Of a stretch of DNA of 64,000 bases, positions 1 through 9,910 are shown in pieces; position 1 is the first letter of the stretch; every line of letters starts with the position of its first letter. The DNA is taken from assembly GCA_021904315.1 (NCBI GenBank), contig CM038917.1, positions 7,362,041 to 7,426,040 on the forward strand. The letters run 5' to 3'. The notes below the pieces were generated by a model. The model was given only the letters and a program-made list of their open reading frames with translations. It did not search any database and was not told where the DNA came from. The translations under genes and the position numbers were made by a program. Origin of the DNA: Sphagnum magellanicum (lineage: Eukaryota > Streptophyta > Sphagnopsida > Sphagnales > Sphagnaceae).

Positions 1-101
1 TCACACAATTGCATGCTGCAAGTTGTAAGTTGTTGTTGTGCAAAGATTAATGAGTATTGTCATGACTAAGTCTCAGCTTGATCTCCATTTTGTTTTTGCA
101 G

Positions 102-152
102 TCCCTACGTTCAGTACACTGACATGTATGCCACAGAAGAAGGAGTAGCCAG
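102..152 (+). pseudogene. isolated exon-like segment, gene unknown
   Basis: A 51-bp open segment sits between a good acceptor (pyrimidine-rich tract ending TTTTTGCAG) and a donor (AG then GTAAAA). In one frame it reads YVQYTDMYATEEGVA without a stop. I do not recognise the protein. No matching flanking exon is visible in the window, so it is either the last visible exon of a gene running in from the left or another stray captured exon like those at 1.0-2.6 kb. The splice signals and open frame are seen; origin is inference. Confidence 0.35.
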
Positions 153-780
153 GTAAAAGAATCTAAGATCCCATCAATCATTTTCCTCCTCATGAGGTTC
201 TTTGAGAACCTTTGTTGTGAACTCACATGCATTTTTTGTGGAATATGAATCTCTCAAATTCAAACCCTAGTAGTATTGAGCCCATGATGCGTCTAGCTCA
301 AGATATCCTTGACATGTGTTGTGTGAATGCTGCCCACTATTGCACAGCAAGTTGCCATTGATAACTACATTTCTTCCTTCAAACCCCAGTGGTGTATTGT
401 ATGTACAAACTACAGCTCCTAGCACAGGAGGCCCTTGCAAACAATCATGTTTTCAGCTCGTGGGTGGTTCCATGATGAGCTTCTCTATGTAAAACAGTAG
501 TAACTAAACATGTCAGATTCAAGCTGTGCAACTGAGTGCAGATGATCAGCAACATCTTTCGCTCACATATTTTCTGTGTTTTGGTGTGGACAAATGCGGA
601 AACTCTGGGCGTTGCAGAAGGAGCAGATGGTGCTGTTGTTGAAACTGGAATTGCAGATGCAATATTATAGGTGTGAATGCTCATGCTTCAATTCATGATT
701 CTCCACTTCATGTCTTTTAGGTTTTCAGGATCATGAGCTGATGATTTGTATCTGTGGTCTGTGTATTCAGCTGCAAGATT
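153..780. other. non-coding stretch between exon fragments
   Basis: No convincing coding sequence. A short open phrase near 601-663 (+) is rich in Ala/Gly/Val but has no clear splice borders and no family I recognise. The stretch is probably intron-like or intergenic DNA. Confidence 0.4.
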
Positions 781-840
781 GAGAGCGAGCCAGTCGTTGT
801 GAGGTGGACGCAGACAAAACTGTTGTTGGGACCACACTGT
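781..840 (+). repeat. direct copy of part of the 5-phosphatase N-terminal exon (copy A)
   Basis: These 60 bases match 4260-4319 closely: both begin GAGAGCGAGCCAG and end TTGGGACCACACTGT, with a few differences. In the downstream copy the segment lies inside the N-terminal coding region of the FRA3-like pseudogene. Here it has no coding context and is fused directly to a segment (842-989) that in the other copy lies about 1.7 kb further downstream. It marks an internally deleted duplicate of the gene. Confidence 0.75.
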
Positions 841-841
841 T

Positions 842-989
842 AGGGTGCACTAATGGTAAACTTAGTACATACAATAAAGTACAGCTCTGTTGATGTACCA
901 TACAGTAAAGCTTAGTCTTGATTAGGGTGCATTTGTATGTGAGCATTTGCCCTTGTTGGTTGCTTGGTCAGTAGAGGACACTAGTCAAT
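842..989 (+). repeat. direct repeat, copy A (partner at 6005-6148)
   Basis: About 148 bases starting AGGGTGCACTAATGGTAAAC closely match 6005-6148. In the downstream copy the segment follows the last recognisable WD40-region exon of the FRA3-like pseudogene, so it is probably old intron sequence. Here it is followed, after 1.8 kb, by the exon that would come next in a normal gene (2769 onward). This supports one ancestral gene being partly duplicated in tandem. Confidence 0.75.
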
Positions 990-1025
990 ATGAACCAGCT
1001 ATACTCGTCCATATCTGGTGTCTAG

Positions 1026-1121
1026 TTACTGAAGGATACCAAGACAGATTTGGAGGATAAGTATGCGTTTGTGAGACGGCTCAATCCAAGTGCTGCACAA
1101 TTCACCCACTCTGATGATGAG
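1026..1121 (+). pseudogene. exon fragment with PAM2-like motif
   Basis: Exactly 32 open codons lie between an acceptor-like TAG and a donor (GAG then GTAATT). The translation contains RRLNPSAAQFTHSDDE, which fits the PAM2 core (LNPxAxxFxP) except that the last proline is replaced. PAM2 peptides bind the MLLE domain of poly(A)-binding protein and occur in plant CID/ERD15-type proteins (established knowledge). No other part of such a gene is visible nearby. It looks like a single exon stranded among fragments of other genes. Family assignment rests on one short motif and could be chance. Confidence 0.35.
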
Positions 1122-1544
1122 GTAATTTCTAATCTCTCTTTATAGGTCTCAGTGGACCTTTTGTATTGTTTCTCAACTTGCTTCTCTATGCCTCAAGCTT
1201 GGATACTTGCTTATATAGTGACAAGCTAAACTCAAATGTATCTTTACCCTCACAAGCTTGTTGCATCTTGAATGAACATATTATTGACTTTTTCAATTGG
1301 CTACGTCTTTTGATCACTAGCCAACGTTGTGAATGGAAATTCAACACATCTTCACATTGCTCCTGGAAATTCAACAGAAAGTCAGGACACCAGATGTCTG
1401 TCTGATGTAAGTCAGTAATTGCAGGGTTTAGATGCTGATCAAAATCATTCCTTTGTGATGAAAAGAATCACCTAGATACTAACTAAATAAGTTGCCTTTG
1501 TATCCTTTGTAAAAAATTGCAAGAATACTTGATATTTAAGCAAA

Positions 1545-1623
1545 AGAAAGGCTGGAGGCAACTTGCACAAGAATACATGCACTTGGGCTGTACACTGCTG
1601 AGTTCATTGCTAAGGGGGAAGTG
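1545..1623 (+). pseudogene. SET-domain fragment, exon 1
   Basis: The open segment ends ...GLYTAEFIAKGEV followed directly by a GTAAGA donor. This matches the start of a SET histone-methyltransferase domain (G-x-G-L-x-A-x-x-x-I-x-x-G-E-x-V). It joins in phase 0 with the exon at 2553-2588, giving the canonical run into the Y-x-G-E-I/V block. Trithorax/ATX- and ATXR7-like plant proteins read similarly here (family knowledge). The rest of the SET domain (the NHS and YDY blocks) is absent from the window, so this is a gene fragment. Confidence 0.6.
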
Positions 1624-1908
1624 GTAAGAAGTAGTAACCACTTCCATTCTACATCAGTTTTGAGTTTGCTGTTAATGTTTTTGGGGGGATAAAATTTCGT
1701 ACAGCCTCTAGTTGTAGATTACACCAAATATGCCATAGTTCTGCAGATCTAGAATGCTCCTATTGAAGAGTATATATGTCTAGAATCTTGACTATATTTT
1801 GACTTTTAGAGGTACTTGTCAAAACTTCAAACTTCTAGCAAAGTTTCTAGACATTTGTACCAATAGTCTAAAGTTGCCCATCTGCCATACAAGTATCTTA
1901 TGTATCTT

Positions 1909-2031
1909 ATATTACTGATAATACATAAGACCAACATAATCTGATATGCTAATTAATGAGGTATACTCTTATATGCAATATCTCATGTAATTAGCAATAT
2001 ATCTTATGTTGGTCTTATGTACCAGTAATAT
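1909..2031. repeat. foldback (inverted repeat) element
   Basis: The left arm 1909-1960 and right arm 1982-2031 are near-perfect reverse complements: both contain the ATAAGACCAACATAA core, flanked by matching ATTACTG and GCTAATTA blocks, with a loop of about 21 bases. It lies inside the intron between the two SET exons. It resembles a small MITE or foldback element. A shorter related arm pair (ACATACAACATC / GATGTTGGTCATATG) appears near 2484-2518. No clear target-site duplication was found. Confidence 0.65.
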
Positions 2032-2244
2032 CTTTGTAGAAGGAAGTTGCTGAAGAGGTGCCCTAGTAAGAAGCCTTACATGATGTGGAGGTTGGAGGAT
2101 TGAGGGTACAGAGGTGTTTCATGGTTCTGTAAATCACCTGGCAATACTAAGATATTCTGTGCATTTGCAGAGTATTTTGTAAAGATGAACCTTGATAAAG
2201 AGCTCATATGCATGTGGGTAGGTTTGGACTTGAGTAAGAATATG

Positions 2245-2313
2245 TACTTTGCTACAGAAATCTACATTAAGTGGCCTCTTGGTTGGCCTAAGGGAGGTTA
2301 CCCTGGACGTCAG
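2245..2313 (+). pseudogene. glutamine synthetase exon fragment
   Basis: One frame reads KWPLGWPKGGYPGRQ, which is the glutamine synthetase signature KWPLGWPxGGxPGPQ; just before it, in another frame, is TLLQK, the motif that precedes it in plant GS1/GS2. The eight bases between them instead of six show a frameshift. The segment stops at CAG followed by GT, at the place where I recall an intron in plant GS genes. GS makes glutamine from glutamate and ammonia, but this piece of about 22 residues has no other GS exon beside it. It sits within the intron that separates the two SET exons, on the same strand. Confidence 0.7.
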
Positions 2314-2552
2314 GTGGAGCTCTTGTACAGTTCTCCATGACCATGTCCTTGCTCTTGCAGAATGCCCATAAACATATCTGATCCTGTCCTTTTGGCTTAC
2401 TCAAATGTATAATTATATAATTTATAATTTATAATGCTGATTAATTAATCTAATATATTAATTTGCTAATTAATAAAACTACATACAACATCAACAAAGT
2501 GGATGTTGGTCATATGTATCAGTTTATAATTGTTTTGTTGTGTTTTTACCAG

Positions 2553-2588
2553 GTTGTGGATTACATATGGGAGATTGTTGGATCACAG
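2553..2588 (+). pseudogene. SET-domain fragment, exon 2
   Basis: A 12-codon exon is bounded by a TTTTTACCAG acceptor and a GT donor. It reads VVDYIWEIVGSQ, the SET block V-x-E/D-Y-x-G-E-x-V, with Trp where the family has an invariant Gly. It continues exon 1 (ending GEV at 1623) in phase 0 across a 929-bp intron that holds the foldback element and the glutamine synthetase piece. Loss of the Gly and absence of the remaining domain mark it as decayed. Confidence 0.6.
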
Positions 2589-2768
2589 GTTGTAGGCAAG
2601 CTACATGATTAGACTGCATTTCTTTAGACTGTATCTTTAAAAATTTGCTGACTAGGCATGTGATGTATTGTTACCTCAGTTTTGCCTTCTAAATTTCTTG
2701 CTTGAATAAGGATTTGCAATCCTTTTAGTGTAAGATAGTTGTAGTTCAGGTTCTGTAAAAAACTTGCA

Positions 2769-3350
2769 GCTGTTGTCTAGTAAAACTGGCAAGCTTCTCG
2801 GTTCATGGGGTGGGCATCAAACAACAGTGCTCAAGATGGAAAGGGGTGGAAGCTATGTATTCACACTTGCTGCAAATGGATGCATCTGTGGCTGGCATGT
2901 AGCATCCCTTGGCCCTCTTGATTCACTTCTCCAGACAGAGTTGTCATCAAGAACTAGCACATTTACTCAGCAGTGGCTACTCCAGTATAGTAGTCAATCA
3001 CTGGAAATTATTCAGTATCCAAACTGTTCTCAGTAGTTAGCTGGATTGAAAGGGTTTAGTGTTTAGGCTTCAGGGTTCAAAGATACAAGCCAAATCTTCT
3101 CAAGAGCCCATAAAATCATAAAGTGGGCCAGATCTAAAGGATTAGGGGTTTACGGTTTACGGTTCAAAGATGCAAATCTCCCCAAATCTCCTCAAGAGCC
3201 CATAAAATCATTTGCGTATTTTGCAAATTGATGATACAAAATGTTACAATCTGCACTGCCTGAGTTTTAGGTGGAACATTGCTCCCTTAATCATGATTTT
3301 GCTCTTGATCTCAGGGTGTTTGTTGGTACGTGGAATGTGGCCCAAGGGCA
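2769..3350 (+). pseudogene. FRA3-like type II inositol polyphosphate 5-phosphatase, middle part (copy A)
   Basis: After a TTGCAG acceptor the frame reads GKLLGSWGGHQTTVLKM, then FTLAANGCICGWHVAS and LGPLDSLLQTELSSR. This is the last WD40 repeat and linker of plant FRA3/5PTase12-14 proteins, which read GGIRGWNVTSPGPLD here. A second exon begins at 3315 after TCAG and reads VFVGTWNVAQGQ, the opening motif of the 5-phosphatase catalytic fold (VGTWNVGQG). The frame then closes, and the rest of the catalytic domain (WxGDxNYR, PAWCDRIL) is missing. Such enzymes remove the 5-phosphate from phosphoinositides and inositol phosphates and affect actin and secondary walls (established for Arabidopsis FRA3). 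This block should follow the block at 3595-5970, not precede it. Confidence 0.8.
3073..3211 (+). repeat. short tandem duplication in the 5-phosphatase intron
   Basis: A unit of about 90 bases is repeated: GGTTCAAAGAT...CTCAAGAGCCCATAAAATCAT occurs at 3073-3120 and again at 3163-3211 with small differences. It lies between the WD40-end exon and the exon opening the catalytic domain. No coding function is seen. Confidence 0.6.
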
Positions 3351-3594
3351 AATTTTATGCTGTTGACGATGATGTTCAGAAGGTGGAATGATGATTACCG
3401 ACAAGCAAGGACATGCATTCTAGCAAAATACTTGAGGTGCTCTTCAACAAACAACTATGCCGAGGTAGGAGTGTCATAGAAAACTCCTTTTGCATTTTGA
3501 AGAAAACATTGCTTTTGAAAACAAACTTGCATGTCCTTTTTCTACTTGATGTGGTAGTTTGCTGTTGGATTCTTTACAATATGATACTTGTTGG

Positions 3595-5970
3595 AAAGGA
3601 TTTTGACATTGACACATTGTTGACTCAGTTAGAGTTGGAAAATTTTGTCAGTAGAACACATGTTCATGGTCAGAGAAGAGGAGGGCAGGAAGAAACAACA
3701 GCTCAGATCCCTTCAACTGGAGTGAAAACCGTCATTACAGTCTTTCGAACATTGGTTCTTCTAAAACACTTGTGTATGAAGAAGATCTGCTTTTTGGAGG
3801 GCCATCTTTTGGTGAAGGCCTTCAAGAAATTCCTCCCACAATGGGAATTCAAGCAGCCACCATTGAGAATCAAGCAGGGTTTGATGGTATGAATTTATTG
3901 ACTCGTTCATTTGAGGGTCTAGGCCGAAGTTTCTCTGCACCTTTGAACACCCTTCGTGGGTCTTCCCAAAACACAGATTTCTTCTCAGGACAACATTCTG
4001 TAGATGATGGTGCTTTTGAACCTTTCAATGTGGGACAACCACATTTTGGTGCATCTTGGATTGAACACCCCAAAAAGCTCCAAGCTAGTTGCAAAACTAG
4101 TAGGCTCACTCTTTGAAGAACTTCCAGTTGCAGAAGCTGTCACTATTGTTTCTCTTTCCAGTGCTGAAGGTGCAACCTTCATGCAAGCAGGGCAAGCAAC
4201 ACAAAAAAGGGCTGCTACTATCAATGCCCTTGAAAATACCACCAGCTCTTACAGAACTGGAGAGCGAGCCAGCCGTTGTGAGGCTGTGGTAGACAAAACT
4301 GTTGTTGGGACCACACTGTATCCAGGAGCTATGGTGGTGTCTGCCAAGCTTGCATCAGCAGTCACATTCTCTGAGAGCAAGCCCAGTGAGAGAGCAAAAG
4401 CTTCTTGGATCACAAAGGGGGCGGGTGTTGTTGACCCAGAAAATTTACCTCTATCGACAACTTCAAATCCTTCTGGGTTGGTTGAGTCTGGGCGCATCAA
4501 GGTTTCGATGAATGTGAGACGGAGCAATGCTTTCTTTGCAACTGGGGGAGGAAATGGAGTTTACAAAGCACCATTGAGGGGATACGTCCATGCAGGACAC
4601 CCCGTGCCAGTGGAGCTCCGCCCTCACCCTTTGAAGGACACAACTGTCAACTAAAGCCATTGTGTGCACAGAGACTTCAGTATTGGCTGCATCCAACGTT
4701 CACCTCCAAGTCTAGGACATTGAAAGTGCAACCAGAGAATGTAGTGCAGTAACTGCAGTTGTTGACAATTTGACCGAAGATGAAGATACCGTTGCTTATC
4801 ATGTGCTTCCTGTCCACAGGGAGCCTATTTCATACTTGGCTATGGATGTAGCCTACCACATCATGTGGAGTGGTCATAGAGATGGGAAGGTGAGAGGTTG
4901 GCCTATGCAAGTTGTGACTGAAAAACCCATGACCACCACTGTCCCAATTCTCATGTTGGAGGCACATCAGAGTCCAGTGACTGCCATTGCAGTATATTCA
5001 TATATTAGGATGGAAGAAGCGTTCTGCACTTAAACCATTCTCACGGGATGTTGGATGTAAATCTCGATGTTTTTTGTGGGCAGGTGAGCTCTGGGTAGGA
5101 TCAGAAAGTGGGTTGATAAATGTGTGGCCTTGTGAGGCAACATCTAGTGGCTTAATTGGGCAGGAAGATGAAATGATAGCAGCTCTTTTCTTTGCTAGAT
5201 TGTGCGTGTCACTGTGTGGACTAATAATCGGAAACAACCCTTCACAGACCGAACTCTGCTTTCTGGTGGCCGAGGACTCAACTGGCCGCATGTGGGCTGG
5301 AGGGATTCTCTACATTACTCTCTGGTATGTGACTTTTTGCTGCGTGCTCAGTTACAAAGACCATCTCAAAATGATGTTGCAACATGGTTTTTTTTTTGGT
5401 TCTTTCTGTTGTGTCGGCTTTGCTTTCCTGTCTCTTCCTACTTGATACCTGTCTTTTTGTTTGGGGATGTGATCTGATATGGGCTTCTATTTCTGCCACC
5501 TTTCATGTATTCTGAAACCACAGTAAGTGTTTCACCATCGTGTGAACATCTGGAACAAGTTGGATTCATCAAGCAATTCATTCCACAGGAAACTCTTTCA
5601 CTGTTTGTGTTGTTGGCAGGGATATGCACGGACGAGGGAAACAATGAGGGTATTTGGAGCTAGTGTGCATTCTAGTGAGCCCATTGTACCAAACCTGGGT
5701 CTTCCACAGGGGACTGAAATACCAACAGACGAGAGGGCATCAAGGAGAGAGAGTGGTTTTGGAGGCTGGTTTCAACGATCTAAAAGTGTTTTCTTGTGGG
5801 CAGCTGATGCAATTCGTTGAGCAGCTGAAAGATCTGGGTTAATCTCAGAGGAATCTAGAAAGCTTGAAGCACTGGTGGCCTCAATGGACGGAACAGTTTG
5901 GGATGCAGTAGGAAGTGCAATCAAGAAGGTGATCGCATGCAAGAGGTGCCAGTATCGGCAGCTCCAGTGA
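3595..5970 (+). pseudogene. FRA3-like type II inositol polyphosphate 5-phosphatase, N-terminal and WD40 part (copy B)
   Basis: In order: an N-terminal block (FDIDTLLTQLELENF, YEEDLLFGG), then GGGNGVYKAPLRGYVHAG and ELRPHPLKD, which match the conserved GGGxGxFxxPxR and EVRPHPLRET of FRA3 proteins. Next come KAIVCTETSVLAASN, MWSGHRDGKVRGWPM, ELWVGSESGLINVWPCEA, AEDSTGRMWAGG, ARTRETMRVFG and GGWFQRSKSVFLWAADAIR, all WD40-region landmarks of the family. Several introns with good borders are visible (for example acceptors before 5081 and 5621, donor after 5320). The gene is broken: the reading frame changes near 3770, 4100, 4645 and 4720, and TGA at 5818-5820 replaces an Arg codon. Coding similarity ends near 5970, followed by the repeat shared with 842-989. 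The catalytic domain is absent downstream. Confidence 0.85.
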
Positions 5971-6004
5971 AGTGATTGCTTATGGTTGGGAGTTGTCTGT
6001 GGGC

Positions 6005-6148
6005 AGGGTGCACTAATGGTAAACTTAGTATGTACAATAAAGTACAGCTCTGTTGATGTACAATACATTAAAGCTTAGTCTTGACTAGGGTGGATTTGTT
6101 TGTGTGCATTGGGCCTTGTTGGTTGGTGAATAGAGGACACCCGTCAAT
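6005..6148 (+). repeat. direct repeat, copy B (partner at 842-989)
   Basis: It starts AGGGTGCACTAATGG and runs in parallel with 842-989 to TAGAGGACAC, with scattered substitutions and small indels. It sits just after the last recognisable 5-phosphatase exon of copy B. Homology ends where the minisatellite-like tract begins. Confidence 0.75.
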
Positions 6149-6169
6149 GCTGGTGACCACCAAGGCACT

Positions 6170-6830
6170 GATGTGATACTCTTTGTTAAATAAGCTGAAA
6201 AAGGTTTGAAAAAAAATTGTAATGTTTTTTTGTTAAATAATGTGGAAAACTTGAAGGAAAATAGTGGGATACTTGTTGTTAGCAATAAAAAAAATTGAGT
6301 TACTTTTTATTAAATAACGTGAAAGACATTTTAGAAAAGTGAGATACTTTTTGTTCATAACTTGGAAAACTTGAGAGAAAAAAGTACAATGTTTTTTTAT
6401 TAAATAATGTGGAAAACTTGAGGGAACATAGTGGGATACTCTTTGTTAATAATGAAAAAAATGTGAGGATATTTTCAGTTAGACAACACAAAAAATTTGA
6501 GGGAAAATGTGGGAGTTTTTTTGTTGATAGCTTAGAGAACTTGAGAGAAAAACTACAATATTTTTTGTTAATAATGTGAAAAACTTTGAGGGAAAAAAGT
6601 GGGATATGTTGAGCCAAAAGTGGTTTAGCCTACCTATCATTTGCATGGAAAAGTTGAGAAAAAAGTTGAGAAAATGAGTGGAATAGGTTGATTTAACATC
6701 TATGTCATAATTGTGAAAAAAGTGAGGGTAAAAAAGGGATAGTATGAGCATAGTGTGGTCTAACCTCCATGTTACAAATGTGAAAATTTCATAGAAACAT
6801 GTGGGATGGTGTTGAGGCAAAAATGAGGAT
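6170..6830 (+). repeat. decayed minisatellite, about 45-60 bp unit
   Basis: Roughly a dozen diverged units share the plan: T-run, GTTAAATAATGTG, GAAAACTTGAGGGAAAA, then AGTGGGATAC. Examples start near 6178, 6230, 6300, 6345, 6395, 6440, 6500, 6560 and 6640. Unit length drifts between about 45 and 60 bases. The minus-strand open frames here are by-products of the low-complexity repeat, not genes. Confidence 0.65.
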
Positions 6831-6950
6831 ATGAGTCAATATTTCCACGCAGTTTATCACGCTTCTATAACCCACACTTTTACCACACCTCTAACCCATA
6901 ATTTTTCCATGTCTTGCTACAGATTTGTCACATACAGTCCATGATATAAA

Positions 6951-8791
6951 TCATCGAAAGCATGGTAACAGTGAGAAAAATCTATGGAAAAAATGTAGAA
7001 AACTACTCCAAATGTTGTTGTGATTATCCCCTTCAGCTGTCATATCATTGGCTTCTCGCAAGTAATCTTCATTGTCCCTTTCAGCTGTCAAGTGATCTTC
7101 GTTGTCCCTTTCAGCTGTCATACCATTGGCTTCTCTGAAGTGACAAATGTCAATTACTTGTTTATCGAAATCCTCCCTAGAGTTGCAATGTAAATCAAAA
7201 CTCTGAAGAATGCCATTGATTCCTTGCATATGATCATTTCATCTATCGATATGGGCAATCAAATTATCGCCCAGATCATCCATTTTTGCTGTAGGTAGTG
7301 CAACACACTTGTAGGTGCATCACAGATTGCCATTTAAAAACCATCTTAACTACACTAAAGCCAGAATATTAGACCTTGATTCAAATGGAGTTGATGTAGG
7401 AAGGGGCATACTAGGTTACCTCCATGATGATCTTAGAACATTTCCCAAAAGCCGTATTGACTACGACAGAGGGAATGGTTTCCGTTGAAATACTGCTAGA
7501 GCTTGGTCCCAAAGCAATAATCCGTTGGTCTTCTTGCACTGCCGTCTCCCATTTCATCTCATTAATCTTGAGAGGTTCGCTAAGGAATAGTAAGTTATCA
7601 CCCGTTATGGTGATTCTGAATGGTTGAGTAGAATCAGCCCGGTCGAGCTGTATCTCCGTGATCTGACAAGATGATGACCATTCAAATAAATAAATCTTGA
7701 AGTTGAGTATTGGCAACCAACCCACCCACTTTTGCATCTTCTATTTGCATGAAACCAAGTTACTACAACGCCTTGGAATTAAGGTTAAAACAAATGAACA
7801 TTGCAACTATATAAGGTTCCATAGACTCTCATATCATCTTCAATGCAGTGTAGCTAATTGTATCGCAAGTTGTGCTCGTGATCTAGATCTGAGAAGAATA
7901 TATTTCATTAACAGCTATCTAAATATAACAATTTTTACCAGAAAATGGAAACATAGTCAAAAACCAATTAGGCGAGAAACAAAATTTGCTTTCAATTGGA
8001 CAACTACCAAGGCAATAGTAAAGTTTTGGTTCATTATTTGGAGAAGGTTGAAGCAAATATATTGTACTTACGATTGGCGCGGGTGTAGAGACAACATTAT
8101 TTGCTTGACAATCGTGTGGCTGCTGAGAGTTAACTTGTGGCGAGTCAATCAAATCGGATTCCATCAATACTGTTTTGTAGTTTTCGAGTTTGTGATGCTC
8201 CCAGTCTTGAAATCTCAAGCGGACATCCTTCAGCTTCCTTGTCATATGCGACCTCTCATGATCTATAGTATATACAAGATACCTCTGAAGATCTGTATTA
8301 CGCCGCTCATCGGCCTGTTTTTCGACAATGAACGTGTAATAGCCAATAGGATAAAAATCTGACTCATTGTACTTGCTTGATCCTGGCTCGGGGGCTGCTC
8401 GTCGTGTTAGCTCCTTAAGTAGGGGAGCTATAAGTAGTTTACTTTTGTCAACAAACCCAGCCGTACCTATATCGAAAGCCCCGAAAAATGCCAATCTCAC
8501 ATCACGGCGAAGAACGGCATCCATGAATTTGACAAGGGGTATCACACCGTCCTCAAGTGGAGAGCTCTCACGAAAAATCTCATTTGACTCCAAACTTGCT
8601 GTAAATTTTGCCAGAGTGTTGGCAACACTGTGGAGGAGGCATGGCACGGGGTCTGATTGGTTGACAAAGTTCTTGAAGCGCCATCTCAAGGTTTTATTGG
8701 CATTGATGTTTAGCGCCCCCTTCTCATCGCATATGTGAGGAGCTCCGAATGCAACAGAGATCAGTGAATTAGAATACTGTGCTTGCGATTT
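6951..8791 (-). pseudogene. lipase class 3-like protein, 3' part, broken
   Basis: Exon 8791-8072 begins after a CTCCAG acceptor and reads SVAFGAPHICDEKG, then FVNQSDPVPCLLHSVANT and later YPIGYYTFIVEKQ. This is the C-terminal half of a lipase_3 domain: FGAP, the catalytic-Asp block (DPVPCLL) and the G-x-Y-x-F strand, similar to fungal-type and EDS1/PAD4-type lipases. The exon ends ATC followed by GTAAGT. A second exon at about 7710-7421 reads ITITGDNLLFLSEP and ends GAG then GTAACC. A third segment, about 7286-6951, has a coil-like MDDLGDNLIAHIDR and a small internal repeat of MTAERDNED, but an in-frame TGA interrupts it near 7235. The nucleophile elbow (GHSLGG) is not found upstream to 10 kb, so the gene is truncated at its 5' end. 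Confidence 0.65.
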
Positions 8792-9910
8792 CTGGAGCAT
8801 GGCAGAAAATTACCAACTTGTTATTATTGATTAACCAACATATTAGTTGAACAATTCCACAAAGTACCATTCAAACACTATTAAGTTTTATTTACAAACA
8901 TACGCGCATGGAACCATTGATTTGCAAAGACAGTAGGTGCACCATAATTGCAAAACCCCATGGATTTAAAATTTAAGAATTGGGATCGATTTGGCCAAAT
9001 CAAGTTTTTTCTAGTTTATTACTATTAAAAACCGATGGCCTCCAACAACATTCTTGATTCGTGGCCTCCACCATCTATCACGAAGCTTGCCATCGTCGAA
9101 AACATGAACTAAATCCTCGCTTTTATATGAACATGATACAAGATGTACCAACACAAAGAAGTTCAAGATACACATAGGCAGCAGCTAGTTCTTCGATCAA
9201 GGCACCTCTAGATATGAAAGAGAAACACCGGTTTTCTTGGATTAAAATTGCAGGCTAATTATCCTCCTACTTTGTTTGCTAGACACCGGCAATAAAAAGT
9301 TCTAGAAACTGCTTAACTTCATTAAATTGAGGGTTGTGAACTTTTTATCTCTTGAATCTATTGGAGCTGACAATCGGTTGACATGAATTCTCTAGAGTAA
9401 TTATACCATATGTCATGAATCTAGCTACTCATGAACTACATTCTTCTCTCAAGAAAGCTCTTTCGAAGCTGCAACTCAAAAAATAGTGTGAATAAACAAT
9501 CTACAACATCCAAGTTCATTCCTGAAGCATTCTGAAAACCAAAAAAATGAATGCAAAAAGTTTCTTCAAAATATTCTCGATAGCTAGTCTACAACATACA
9601 TGTAAGTTTATCTATGAAGCATTTTGAACATAATATGATCAATACACAAGAACTCTGTTTCAATAGTTTTGTAGCAACTGCCGGGATTCACTGGGGATTC
9701 ATGAGCCAGTTTATTCCTCTTGCAATTTTTTCATTTAAAAAAAAGCTGATTTAAAATGTTTTAGATCGTTTTTAAGCCTCAGATTTAAACCTCTCTATGG
9801 AACCAACATGGAACTAAATATTAGAACTGAGCAGTTCCACAAAGCAACATGTTCAAACAATATCATTAACCAAAAAATTTATTATCCATCTCATTATTAT
9901 AACAAATGCA
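8792..9910. other. non-coding AT-rich stretch
   Basis: I see no gene, RNA or repeat here. It was searched on the minus strand for the missing lipase exons, without success. Confidence 0.5.

Noticed and set aside
3055-3160. Telomere-like AGGGTTTA words
   Set aside because: Only scattered degenerate words within a tandem duplication; no run of TTTAGGG units.
6300-6820. Minus-strand frames of 105 and 113 codons
   Set aside because: Both are by-products of the A/T-rich minisatellite, with Phe/Leu/Ser-rich repeated phrases.
7697-8362. 221-codon open frame on + strand
   Set aside because: It overlaps the minus-strand lipase-like exons and has no motif of its own.
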